From contig NZ_VOLO01000001.1 in the NCBI RefSeq assembly GCF_007954365.1, forward strand, positions 868,001 through 932,000: a DNA stretch of 64,000 nt, read 5' to 3'. The DNA is from Frigoribacterium sp. ACAM 257. GTDB taxonomy: Bacteria; Actinomycetota; Actinomycetes; Actinomycetales; Microbacteriaceae. Under the pieces are notes generated by a model. It was not told where the DNA came from and did not search any database. It worked only from the letters and a program-made list of their open reading frames with translations. Made by a program: the position numbers and the translations under genes. This document shows, piece by piece, positions 10,157 to 18,664 of this stretch. How positions within the stretch are numbered: position 1 is the stretch's first letter; each line of letters begins with the position of its first letter.

Positions 10157-10194
10157 GTTTCGTCGCGGTGTCCTCATTGTTTCAGAGATGTTAC
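10157..10194 (-). promoter_or_regulatory. GlnR operator upstream of glnA
   Basis: Read on the minus strand from 10194: GTAAC-6 nt-GAAAC-6 nt-GACAC-6 nt-GAAAC. This is the four-half-site a1-b1-a2-b2 pattern known for the actinobacterial nitrogen regulator GlnR, with every spacer exactly 6 nt. It lies 74 bp upstream of the glnA start, and 28 bp before the divergent RDD gene start. Confidence 0.88.
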
Positions 10195-10221
10195 GGGTGT
10201 CGCGTCGGTAGGCTCTGCGTC

Positions 10222-10662
10222 ATGCACGACGACCGATACCGACCTCCGTCCGGTCCCGTGGACGGCGGCGAGGCGCCCCGCCAGGACTGGCCGGGGCAGC
10301 GTCTCGGCCTGCCCCGCACGGGTCCTCGGTCGATCGCCCGGGTCGGCCGCCGCCTCGCTGGCGTGTCGATCGACTGGGCCATCGCCTACGTCGTCGCGTT
10401 CGCCTTCTTCGACGGCCAGGGGCTCGCCATCTCGGTCGTCTTCAGCGTCGTGCAGATCGTGTTCCTCGTCACCCTCGGCGGCACCGTCGGCCATCTCGTC
10501 CTCGGCATGCGCCTCGTCCCGATGGCGGGCGGGCGCACCGGCCTCTGGCGCCCGGTCGTCCGCACGCTGCTGCTCGCCCTCGTGATCCCCGCGGTCGTCT
10601 GGGACCAGGACCAGCGAGGCCTGCACGACCGCGTGGCCGGGACCGTGCTCGTCCGCGTCTGA
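10222..10662 (+). CDS. RDD-family membrane protein
   Basis: 146 residues. A polar N-terminus of about 40 residues precedes three hydrophobic segments. The RDD family is named for Arg-Asp-Asp; here the first helix begins VGRRLAGVSIDWAIAY with conserved Arg and Asp, followed by GGTVGHLVLGMRLV and the C-terminal QRGLHDRVAGT block typical of the family. The function of RDD proteins is mostly unknown; transport or membrane scaffolding has been suggested. The ATG at 10222 sits 7 nt after a TAGGCT -10 box, so the message is probably leaderless. It is divergent from glnA with the GlnR operator between them. Confidence 0.85.
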   Translation: MHDDRYRPPSGPVDGGEAPRQDWPGQRLGLPRTGPRSIARVGRRLAGVSIDWAIAYVVAFAFFDGQGLAISVVFSVVQIVFLVTLGGTVGHLVLGMRLVPMAGGRTGLWRPVVRTLLLALVIPAVVWDQDQRGLHDRVAGTVLVRV

Positions 10663-10673
10663 CGGACGCCACA

Positions 10674-10721
10674 ACAGACGGAGGCGCCCGTCCCCTCGAG
10701 GGGACGGGCGCCTCCGTCTGT
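10674..10721. terminator. Perfect 48-nt palindrome, bidirectional terminator
   Basis: The 24-nt arms are exact reverse complements about the centre TC|GA; as RNA this gives a stem of about 22 bp with a TCGA loop. It lies between the convergent RDD and DUF4191 genes, starting 12 nt after the RDD stop. Confidence 0.9.
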
Positions 10722-10749
10722 GGCTGGTCCGGTCAGCGGCCGGCGTGGA

Positions 10750-11472
10750 TCAGCGCGGGCGTCCGGCTCGCACCTTGAACGGGTCGACCCCCTTGGGGAT
10801 CGGCAGGCCGTTCTTGCCGAGCGACTGGAGGCGGTTGCTCACGGCGAGCACTTCGTTGCGGTTCAGCGACGACTTGATCTTGTTCATGCGGCCGGCGATC
10901 TTGTGCAGCGGCACGGACTCGGCGTCGGGGCCGACGTGCAGCACCGTGATGGGGACGTTGGGGAGGATGCGCGCGACCTTCCGTCGTTCCTCGTCGACGA
11001 GCTTCTTGGTCTGGGCGACCGAGCCCTCGCCGATGAGGACGACGCCGCCCTTGCCGACGGCCCGGTAGACGGCGGCCTGCGAACGGCCCTGCACGGCGAC
11101 GGGCATCTCCGCGGCGCGCCACGAGCGGCGGAGGCCGCTCTTCATGACTGCGCCGACGGCGCCCGGCTGCCCCTCGATCTGTGAGTAGGCGGCCCTCTCC
11201 GCCTTGCGTCCGAGGACGATCAGCAGCAGCAAGATGCCGAGCATCACGCCGACCACGATGTAGAGGACGAGTGCCAGGACGTTGCCGGCGGAGAGGAAGA
11301 GGCCCGCGAGCACCCCGGCCGCCACGGGCAGCAGCAGCGCCAGCAGCATCAGCGGCAGCGCGGTCTTGTCGACGCGGCGGGTCATCTTGAACACCTGCCA
11401 CATCTGCGTGAAGCGGCCCGGTTCCTTGGGCGGCTTCGGGGACGTGTTCTCCGGTGACGTGCGACGTGCCAT
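10750..11472 (-). CDS. DUF4191 family membrane protein
   Basis: 240 residues. Polar N-terminus, two adjacent membrane helices (about 40-85), then a soluble C-terminal domain with AVYRAVGKGGVVLIGEG and DEERRKVARILPNVPI, characteristic of the actinobacterial DUF4191 family, whose role is unknown. ATG 11472 lies 7 nt after a minus-strand TATCCT -10 box, so it is probably leaderless. In this window it is followed by the palindromic terminator and is divergent from a pseudokinase gene. Confidence 0.88.
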   Translation of the reverse strand: MARRTSPENTSPKPPKEPGRFTQMWQVFKMTRRVDKTALPLMLLALLLPVAAGVLAGLFLSAGNVLALVLYIVVGVMLGILLLLIVLGRKAERAAYSQIEGQPGAVGAVMKSGLRRSWRAAEMPVAVQGRSQAAVYRAVGKGGVVLIGEGSVAQTKKLVDEERRKVARILPNVPITVLHVGPDAESVPLHKIAGRMNKIKSSLNRNEVLAVSNRLQSLGKNGLPIPKGVDPFKVRAGRPR

Positions 11473-11595
11473 GCAGACCAGGATACGGGGTCGGGGGCCG
11501 CCGTGGGTCCTCCCCGGGCGCTCGACGTCGTCGTCTCTCCCCGGCCAGCACGAGGAGGTGCGGGGCAGCGACCCCGCGACGGCCACGCTGGGCCC

Positions 11596-12927
11596 ATGGT
11601 CACCTCGTCGCTCGGCCCGTACCGCCTCGACCAGGGGTCCGTCTGGCCTCCTCCTCCGGGCGGCACGGTCGAGGGAACGTCCCCGGGAGGGCGACGGGTG
11701 GTGCTTCGTCGCTCGTCGCCGGCCCTCGTCGCGGCGGCCGACTCGACGCAGCACCCGCACCTCCTCCGGCCGCTCGACGTGCTGGCCGACGGCGACGGCG
11801 TCCTCGTCGTCGTCACGGACGGGCCGGCGGGCGAGCGACTCGACGTCTGGGCCCGACGGCGGGGGACGATGTCGGGCGGAGAAGCCGTGACGATCCTCCT
11901 GCCCGTGATCGCGGCCGTCGCCCATCTCGCTCGGCGGGGAACCGTGCTCGACGACGTCGGCCTGGAGCAGGTCGAGGTGGACGGCAGGGGTGCTCCGGTC
12001 CTGGTCGGGGGCCGCGTGGCCCGGCTCGGTGCTCAGCCGCCCGGATCGGTGCCGGGCGGCGCCCTGGCTCTCGTGCGGGCCGTCGCCCGCGAGCTGCCCC
12101 CTCACGAACGGGACCGGCTGACGGACGAGATGGGGACGGAGGCGAGCGTCGAGGAGCTCGTGGAGCGGGTCCACGACCTGGCTCGGCCGGTGCCGTTGCC
12201 GACGGTCGTCCCGAGCGCCGACACGGCAGCGTCCAGGGTCGAGTGGCGACCTCCGCCTGCGGAGCCGACGAGGTCGGGCTGGACGAGCGTCCTGCCCGAG
12301 TCCGCCCTGCTGGACGGGCTCGCGGACTGGTGGGAGGCCGTGTCCGCCGTGCCCGTCCTGGGCCGCCTGCGGTCGGTGAGACCACGCTCCTGGGTGCTGG
12401 GCGGGCTCGTGGTCCTCTCGCTCGTGGTCGGCGCCGCGGTCGTCCCGGGGAACTCGGGATCCGACGTCCCGTCGGCCGACACGGTGCAGCCCGCCCCGAC
12501 GCCGTCCACCGGGTCGACCTCCGACGCGGCCCCTCCTGACGGAGACCCGGGGGCTGTCGCCTCCGTCCACGACGGGGCTGCCGACGACCCCGTGAGCCAG
12601 GAGGAAACGGCCGTGCGGGGCGACGACGCGATCGCCGCCGCCACGGTCCTGCTCCGAGCCCGTGTCACCTGCGCGCGAGAGCCCTCGACGTCGTGCCTCG
12701 CTGACGTGGACCAGGCCGGCTCGCCCGTCTCGGCAGGCGACTCTCTGGTGCTGACGGACATCGAAGCCGTCGACGACCTCGTCCTGCCCACGGACGTGGT
12801 GTCCGAGGTGCAGCGGCTGGGGGAGACCGTGCTCCTCGCCTGCCGCACGTCGGACGACGAACCGGCCTCGGTCCTCGTGGTGAGGACCGAGGCCGGTTGG
12901 CGACTCAGAGAGGTGCTGCGCGGTTGA
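11596..12927 (+). CDS. Membrane protein with degenerate kinase-like N-terminal domain
   Basis: 443 residues from ATG 11596 (an upstream in-frame GTG at 11503 would add a low-complexity stretch). The N-terminal 200 residues look like a worn protein-kinase fold: LGPYRL as in bacterial Ser/Thr kinase starts, HPHLLRPLDV, then RRGTVLDDVGLEQVEV where a kinase would have its catalytic HxD loop. There is no glycine-rich loop, no HRD and no DFG, so it should be a pseudokinase. One membrane helix at about 266-285 is followed by a Thr/Pro/Asp-rich linker and an extracytoplasmic domain with three cysteines. I do not recognise a named family. A receptor or scaffold role is inference. Confidence 0.7.
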   Translation: MVTSSLGPYRLDQGSVWPPPPGGTVEGTSPGGRRVVLRRSSPALVAAADSTQHPHLLRPLDVLADGDGVLVVVTDGPAGERLDVWARRRGTMSGGEAVTILLPVIAAVAHLARRGTVLDDVGLEQVEVDGRGAPVLVGGRVARLGAQPPGSVPGGALALVRAVARELPPHERDRLTDEMGTEASVEELVERVHDLARPVPLPTVVPSADTAASRVEWRPPPAEPTRSGWTSVLPESALLDGLADWWEAVSAVPVLGRLRSVRPRSWVLGGLVVLSLVVGAAVVPGNSGSDVPSADTVQPAPTPSTGSTSDAAPPDGDPGAVASVHDGAADDPVSQEETAVRGDDAIAAATVLLRARVTCAREPSTSCLADVDQAGSPVSAGDSLVLTDIEAVDDLVLPTDVVSEVQRLGETVLLACRTSDDEPASVLVVRTEAGWRLREVLRG

Positions 12928-12950
12928 CCCGCGCCGTTAGGCGTGGTGGC

Positions 12951-14477
12951 TCAGATCCCCAGCACGCCGGCGAAGTCACCCGCCTCGAGGCGGCTCTTGA
13001 CCGCCACGAGGAACCGAGCCGCGTCTGCGCCGTCGACGATGCGGTGGTCGTAGGACAGAGCCAGGTAGACCATCGAACGGACAGCGATCGCATCGGCGCC
13101 GTCGACCTGGACGACGACGGGACGCTTGACGACGACGCCGGTGCCCAGGATGGCGACCTGGGGGAGGAACACCACGGGGGTGTCGAAGAGCGCCCCGCGC
13201 GAGCCCGTGTTCGTCACCGTGAAGGTGCCGCCCGCCAGCTCGTCGGGCTTCAGCTTGTTGTCCCTGGTCCGCTGTGCGAGGTCCGCGATCTGGGCAGCGA
13301 TGCCGGCCAGGTCGAGGTCCGATGCACCCTTGATGACGGGCGTGAGCAGGCCGCGCTCGGTGTCGACGGCCATGCTGACGTTCTCGTGGTCGGGGTAGAC
13401 GATCGAGTCGCCGTCGACGGTCGCGTTCAGCTTCGGGTGCGCCTTGAGCGCCTCCGCCGCCGCCAGGGTGAAGAACGGCAGGAACGAGAGCTTGTTCCCG
13501 GTCTTCTCGAGGAACGCGGCCTTGTTCGCGTCACGGAACGTGGCCACGGCCGTGACGTCGACCTCGACGACGCTCGTGAGCTGGGCCATCGCCTGCATCG
13601 ACTGGACGGCCCGCTCAGCGACGACCTTGCGCAGGCGGGTCATCGGCACGGTGGTCCCGCGGAGGGGCGAGACCTCGACGGGCGCGGGTGCCGACGAGCC
13701 GGCTGTCGACGACGAGGTCGCTGCGGCCTCGGCTGCGGCGATCACGTCCTCCTTGCGGATGCGGCCGCCGACCCCGCTGCCGCTGAGGGTCGAGATGTCG
13801 ACGCCCTTCTCGTTCGCGAGCTTCCGAACGAGGGGAGTGACGTAGCCCGTCGGAGCCTGCGACGCGTCGGACGAGGCCGACGGCGCCGCTGCCGGAGCGG
13901 CAGCGGGTGCGGGGGCAGCAGGCGCCGGAGCGGCAGCCGGCGCAGCTGCTGCGGGCGGCGCCGCCGCTGCGGGTGCCGCTGCGGCGGGGGCAGCCGCAGC
14001 GGCCGGGGCGGTGGCAGGAACGGCCGGTGCCTGGTCGGCAGGCTGCTCGGCAGCCGGGGCAGGGTCGACGTCGTCGGCAGGCGCGGGCGCGTCGGCGTCC
14101 GACTCCTCGCCCGGGGCCGGTGCCGCGGACGACGCGACGACGGCGTCGTCCGCCTCGTCCTGGCCGCCCTCGGCCGAGGCCTCGGGCTGCGAGCTCTGCT
14201 CTGCCGGGGCGTCGTCGGGGGAGTCGCCGCCCTGGCCGCTGCCGTCCCCGATGCGGACCAGAGCGGTCCCGACCTCGACGGTCTCGTCCTCGGGCACGAG
14301 GATCTCCTCGATGACGCCGGCGACGGGGGAGGGGATCTCCGTGTCGACCTTGTCGGTCGAGACCTCGAGCAGGGGCTCGTCGACCTCGACCCGGTCGCCG
14401 ACGTTCTTCAGCCAGCGGGTGACCGTGCCCTCGGTGACACTCTCTCCGAGTGCCGGGAGGTTGACGGATTCGCTCAT
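12951..14477 (-). CDS. sucB: Dihydrolipoyl acyltransferase (E2) of a 2-oxoacid dehydrogenase, SucB type
   Basis: 508 residues from ATG 14477 (AAGGAGT site). An N-terminal lipoyl domain has lipoyl-lysine Lys43 in STDKVDTE. A long Ala/Pro-rich linker follows, then a peripheral subunit-binding domain at about 213-247 and a catalytic domain with the active-site His478 in YDHRIVDG. It transfers the acyl group from lipoamide to CoA. Only one lipoyl domain is present. The SucB label rests on similarity to actinobacterial succinyltransferase E2s and the adjacent lpdA; a pyruvate or branched-chain E2 is possible. Probable operon pepA-lpdA-sucB reading leftward. Confidence 0.88.
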   Translation of the reverse strand: MSESVNLPALGESVTEGTVTRWLKNVGDRVEVDEPLLEVSTDKVDTEIPSPVAGVIEEILVPEDETVEVGTALVRIGDGSGQGGDSPDDAPAEQSSQPEASAEGGQDEADDAVVASSAAPAPGEESDADAPAPADDVDPAPAAEQPADQAPAVPATAPAAAAAPAAAAPAAAAPPAAAAPAAAPAPAAPAPAAAPAAAPSASSDASQAPTGYVTPLVRKLANEKGVDISTLSGSGVGGRIRKEDVIAAAEAAATSSSTAGSSAPAPVEVSPLRGTTVPMTRLRKVVAERAVQSMQAMAQLTSVVEVDVTAVATFRDANKAAFLEKTGNKLSFLPFFTLAAAEALKAHPKLNATVDGDSIVYPDHENVSMAVDTERGLLTPVIKGASDLDLAGIAAQIADLAQRTRDNKLKPDELAGGTFTVTNTGSRGALFDTPVVFLPQVAILGTGVVVKRPVVVQVDGADAIAVRSMVYLALSYDHRIVDGADAARFLVAVKSRLEAGDFAGVLGI

Positions 14478-14565
14478 GCGGGGGACTCCTTCGAAGACAT
14501 CGTGTGTCTGTGTGATCGGGTGGTGCGGAAGTGTGCGGGTGCTGCGGGTGTGACAGGGGACGCGA

Positions 14566-15939
14566 CTACATCGCGTGGAGCGGCTTGCCGGCCAGTGCCA
14601 GCATCGCCTCTCCGAGGGCCTCGTTCTGGGTCGGGTGGGCGTGCACGAGGGGCGCGACGTCCTCCGGGTAGGCCTCCCAGTTGACGGCCAGCTGGGCCTC
14701 GCCGATGAGCTCGCCGACACGGGCGCCGATCATGTGGACCCCGACGACCGGACCGTCGACGACGCGGACGACCTTGACGGAGCCGCTGGTGCCGATGATG
14801 TGGCTCTTGCCGTTGCCGGCGAGGTTGTAGTCGTAGCTCGTCACCTTGTCGGCACCGTGCTTCTCGGCCGCCTTGGCCTCCGTCAGGCCCACGGACGCGA
14901 CCTCGGGGTCGGAGTAGGTGACCTTGGGAATGTTGGTGTCCTCGATGACCTGCGGCGCCAGGCCCGCGATCTCCTCGGCGACGAAGATGCCGTGCTGGAA
15001 GCTGCGGTGCGCGAGCTGCAGGCCGGGGACGATGTCGCCGATCGCGAAGACCCCGGGGACGCTGGTGCGGAGTCGCTCGTCGGTGATGACGAAGCCGCGG
15101 TCGATAGTGACCCCCGCCTCCTCGAAGCCGAGGCCCTGGGTCGAGGGGCCGCGCCCGACGGCCACGAGGAGCAGGTCGGCCTCGATGGTCTTGCCGTCCT
15201 CCAGGGTCACGACGACGCCGTCGTCGCTCTGGGACACGCTCTCGAAGCGGACTCCGAGCGAGAAGCCGATGCCGCGCTTGCGGAACGCGCGCTCGAACTG
15301 CTTCGAGATGGACTCCTCCTCGTTGGGGACGAGGTGGGGGAGAGCCTCGACGATCGTGACGTCGGAGCCGAAGGACTTCCAGACGCTGGCGAACTCGACG
15401 CCGATCACGCCGCCGCCGAGGATGGCGACACGGGCCGGCACGTGGTCGAGGGCAAGGGCGGCCTCGCTCGTGATGACCTTGCCGCCGATCTCGAGGCCGG
15501 GGAGGCTGCGGGAGTAGGAGCCGGTCGCCAGGACGACGTTCTTGGCCGTCAGCGTGGTCTCGCCGACCTGGACGGTCGTGGGCGACGTCAGACGGCCCTC
15601 GCCCTCGATGACCGTGATGCCCCGCGCCTTGACCAGGCCCTGCAGGCCCTTGTACTTGCTGGCGACGACGCCCTCGCGGTAGGCCGTCACGGCGGGGATG
15701 TCGATGCCGTGGAAGTCGGTCGACACCCCGTACTTCGCTGACTCCCGCGAGACGTCGGCGACCTCGGCGGAGTGCAGCAGCGCCTTGGTCGGGATGCAGC
15801 CCCGGTGGAGGCAGGTGCCGCCGAGCTTGTCCTTCTCGACCAGCGCGACGCTCAGCCCCAGCTCGGTGGCCCGCAGGGCCGCGGCGTATCCGCCGCTGCC
15901 GCCACCGAGCACCACCAGGTCAAAATTCTGTTCCGACAC
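14566..15939 (-). CDS. lpdA: Dihydrolipoyl dehydrogenase (E3)
   Basis: 457 residues. This flavoprotein re-oxidises dihydrolipoamide with NAD for 2-oxoacid dehydrogenases. Visible: FAD-binding GGGSGGYAAA at 12-21, redox-active disulphide Cys43/Cys48 in TCLHRGCIPTK, NAD-binding GGGVIGVEFA, the second FAD motif AIGDIVPG, and the C-terminal HAHPTQNEALGE with the catalytic His-Glu pair. It sits 88 nt upstream of the E2 gene on the same strand, consistent with shared use in the complex. Confidence 0.97.
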   Translation of the reverse strand: MSEQNFDLVVLGGGSGGYAAALRATELGLSVALVEKDKLGGTCLHRGCIPTKALLHSAEVADVSRESAKYGVSTDFHGIDIPAVTAYREGVVASKYKGLQGLVKARGITVIEGEGRLTSPTTVQVGETTLTAKNVVLATGSYSRSLPGLEIGGKVITSEAALALDHVPARVAILGGGVIGVEFASVWKSFGSDVTIVEALPHLVPNEEESISKQFERAFRKRGIGFSLGVRFESVSQSDDGVVVTLEDGKTIEADLLLVAVGRGPSTQGLGFEEAGVTIDRGFVITDERLRTSVPGVFAIGDIVPGLQLAHRSFQHGIFVAEEIAGLAPQVIEDTNIPKVTYSDPEVASVGLTEAKAAEKHGADKVTSYDYNLAGNGKSHIIGTSGSVKVVRVVDGPVVGVHMIGARVGELIGEAQLAVNWEAYPEDVAPLVHAHPTQNEALGEAMLALAGKPLHAM

Positions 15940-16092
15940 CCAGCAACTCCCTCGTGCGTTCGGAGGTACCCGAGGCGGGAAGGACGCCGTCGTGGTGACG
16001 TCGGCGTCGCGTCCGCGTCCACCTCGGTGAGGAGGAGGCGGCGTCGCCCGGGGGACCGATCTCGGCGGGTCGCTCCCGCCTCCTCGACCCTA

Positions 16093-17568
16093 CTACGCAG
16101 CCGAAAAGTCGCGGGCCAGCTCTAGCAGCGTTCTCACGGAAACGCCGGTCGACCCCTTGCCCGTGTAGCCCCAGCCGCCGCCCTTGTTGTTGGAGGGGCC
16201 CGCGATGTCGAGGTGAGCCCAGGGCAGCGGCGTTCCCGTGCCCTCCTTCTCGCCCACGAACTCGTTCAGGAACACGCCCGCGAGCAGCATGCCGGCCGCG
16301 GTGTTGCCCGGCGTGGCGTTGACCAGGTCGGCCACGTCGGACTTGAGCCTGCTGCGGAGCTCGCCCGGCAGCGGCATGCGCCAGGCGGCCTCGCCGGCAC
16401 GGTCGGCGAGCTCGACCACGCGACCCGCGAGGTCGTCGTTGCCCATGACCCCGACCGTGCGCGTGCCGAGCGCGACCACCTGGGCGCCGGTCAGGGTGGC
16501 GACGTCGACGATCGCGTCGGGCTGCTCCTCGCTCGCGGCGACCAGTCCGTCGGCCATGACGAGGCGGCCCTCGGCGTCGGTGTTCGTGACCTCGACGGTG
16601 GTGCCGCCCCGGATGGTGAGGACGTCGTCGGGACGGATGGCCGTGCCGCTCGGCATGTTCTCGGCGACGCAGAGCCACGCGGTGAGGCGGACGGGGAGCT
16701 GCAGCCGCGCGGCGGCGACGACGACCGCGAGCACGGTGGCGGCGCCCGTCATGTCGTCCTTCATGCCGAGCATGCTGCCCGCGGGCTTGAGCGAGAGCCC
16801 GCCGGTGTCGTACGTGATGCCCTTGCCGACGAGCGCCAGGTGCTTCGACGCGCCCTCCGGCGAGTAGACGACCTTGACGAGACGAGGTCCGCGGCTCGAC
16901 CCCTGGCCGACGCCGAGGATGCCGCCGAACCCGCCCTCCCGCAGCTCGTCCTCGGCGAGGACGGTCACGTCGAGGGGCAGGTCGGCGGCCAGCTCGACGG
17001 CGTGGTCGGCGAGGGCCTGCGGGAACATCTGCTGCGGGGGAGTGTTGGCGAGGTCCCGGACGGTGTGCACGGCCTGCGCGACCACGGTCGCCTGCCGCAC
17101 CGTCGGCTCCTCGACCTCGAGGTCGGCGGCGAGCACCAGCGTCCGGGCGTGACGCCTCGACTCGGACGCCGACGACCCGCGGAACGCGTCGAACTCGTAG
17201 GAGGCGATGGCCGCGCCCTCGAGGGCCGCCAGCGCCTCCGCCTCGGTCGAGACGGGCAGGTCGAGCACGACGCGGTCGACGCCGGTCAGCTGTCGGATCG
17301 CCGCGCCGGCCGCGTAGCGGAGGGCCTCCGCGTCGACGACGTCGCCCAGCCCCACGAGGGCGGTGACGACGGCGGCGCCGGTCCCCGGGAGCCGGACGAG
17401 CTCGTCGCGGGCGCCGGTCACGCCGAGCGCCCGGAGGTCGGAGGGCAGGCCGGGCACGTCGCGGGTGACCGAGGGGCCGTCGGCTCCCGTGACGACGCCT
17501 ACGACGAGGACGTCGGCCTCGACCTCGGCTGCGGGGGAACGGGTGGTGGACAGGAAGAGCTCGGTCAT
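16093..17568 (-). CDS. pepA: Leucyl aminopeptidase (M17 family)
   Basis: 491 residues. Cytoplasmic two-metal aminopeptidase releasing N-terminal residues. The C-terminal catalytic domain has GKGITYDTGG, KDDMTGAA and the M17 signature NTDAEGRLVMADGL near residue 331; metal ligands Lys, Asp and Glu are in these motifs. The N-terminal half is the variable macro-like domain. The ATG at 17568 follows a minus-strand TACGAT -10 box by 6 nt (probably leaderless) and is divergent from the PAC2 gene. lpdA follows after 153 nt. Confidence 0.95.
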   Translation of the reverse strand: MTELFLSTTRSPAAEVEADVLVVGVVTGADGPSVTRDVPGLPSDLRALGVTGARDELVRLPGTGAAVVTALVGLGDVVDAEALRYAAGAAIRQLTGVDRVVLDLPVSTEAEALAALEGAAIASYEFDAFRGSSASESRRHARTLVLAADLEVEEPTVRQATVVAQAVHTVRDLANTPPQQMFPQALADHAVELAADLPLDVTVLAEDELREGGFGGILGVGQGSSRGPRLVKVVYSPEGASKHLALVGKGITYDTGGLSLKPAGSMLGMKDDMTGAATVLAVVVAAARLQLPVRLTAWLCVAENMPSGTAIRPDDVLTIRGGTTVEVTNTDAEGRLVMADGLVAASEEQPDAIVDVATLTGAQVVALGTRTVGVMGNDDLAGRVVELADRAGEAAWRMPLPGELRSRLKSDVADLVNATPGNTAAGMLLAGVFLNEFVGEKEGTGTPLPWAHLDIAGPSNNKGGGWGYTGKGSTGVSVRTLLELARDFSAA

Positions 17569-17654
17569 CCCTCGATCGTAGCCACCGCGGGTGTTCGCTC
17601 AGGGCACGTCGCCGGAGCAGGCCGGTGCCGGGCGCGTTGCCTAGCATTGACGGC

Positions 17655-18569
17655 ATGCACGACCCCGCCGGACTCTACGACCTCGCTCCCGACGCCTCCG
17701 ACGTTCCCGAGGGGCTGCCCCTCGTCGCAGGACTGACGGGCTCCTCCGACGCGGGGGGCGCCGTAGGGCAGCTCGCCGAGTTCCTCGTCGCCGAGCTCGA
17801 CCACTCGATGGTCGCGTCGTTCGACGCGGACGAGCTCCTCGACTACCGCGCCCGTCGCCCCGTCTTCACCTTCGACCAGGACCACATCTCCGAGGTCGCG
17901 ACCGCTACCCTGTCGCTCCGGCTCGTGACGGACGACATCGGCCAGCCCTTCCTCCTCCTGTCGGGGTTCGAGCCCGACTTCCAGTGGCAGCGGTTCACTG
18001 CAGCCGTGGTCGACCTCGTCCGCCGCTACCGGGTGTCCACCACCACCTGGGTCCACTCGATCCCGATGCCGGTGCCGCACACACGGCCCATCGGGGTGAC
18101 CGTCAGCGGCAACCGCGCCGATCTCGTCGAGTCCCTCTCGGTCTGGCGGCCCGTCACCCAGGCCCCGGCGAACGCGCTGCACCTCGTCGAGCAGCGGCTG
18201 GGCGACTCCGGGCACCCGACCGCCGGCTTCGTGCTCCTCGTGCCGCACTACCTCGCGGACACCGAGTTCCCCGACGCCGCCGTGGCGGCCCTCTCGAGCA
18301 TCAGCGCCGCGACGGGGCTCATCTTCCCCACCGACCGGCTCCGCTCGGAGGGGCGCGACTTCCTCGCCAAGGTCGACGAGCAGGTGCACGGCAACCACGA
18401 GCTCTCCCGATTGGTCTCCACGCTCGAGGAGAGGCACGACACGTACATGGAGGGCAACCCCCTCCCGTCGCCGCTGACCGACCAGGACGGGCAGGTCCCG
18501 TCCGCGGACGTCCTCGCTGCCGAGCTGGAGCGGTTCCTCGCGGGGCGCCGCCCCGACGACGAGGCCTGA
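17655..18569 (+). CDS. PAC2-family protein (proteasome-assembly-chaperone-like)
   Basis: 304 residues. The order LVAGLTGSSDAGGAVGQL, LLDYRARRP, PFLLLSGFEPDFQWQRF and GNRADL is that of the actinobacterial PAC2 family, named after a eukaryotic 20S proteasome assembly chaperone. The role in bacteria is not established. ATG 17655 lies 7 nt after TAGCAT, so it is probably leaderless; an in-frame ATG at 17625 is less likely. It is divergent from pepA. The link to proteolysis is suggestive only. Confidence 0.88.
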   Translation: MHDPAGLYDLAPDASDVPEGLPLVAGLTGSSDAGGAVGQLAEFLVAELDHSMVASFDADELLDYRARRPVFTFDQDHISEVATATLSLRLVTDDIGQPFLLLSGFEPDFQWQRFTAAVVDLVRRYRVSTTTWVHSIPMPVPHTRPIGVTVSGNRADLVESLSVWRPVTQAPANALHLVEQRLGDSGHPTAGFVLLVPHYLADTEFPDAAVAALSSISAATGLIFPTDRLRSEGRDFLAKVDEQVHGNHELSRLVSTLEERHDTYMEGNPLPSPLTDQDGQVPSADVLAAELERFLAGRRPDDEA

Positions 18570-18664
18570 GGGGCCGCCGCGCGGTTCGCGGCCCTCTCGC
18601 TCTCGTGCCCGCGGCCTCGCCCGTGCCCCGCACGGAGGGCCGGGGCGGCCACTAGGGTCGTCGG

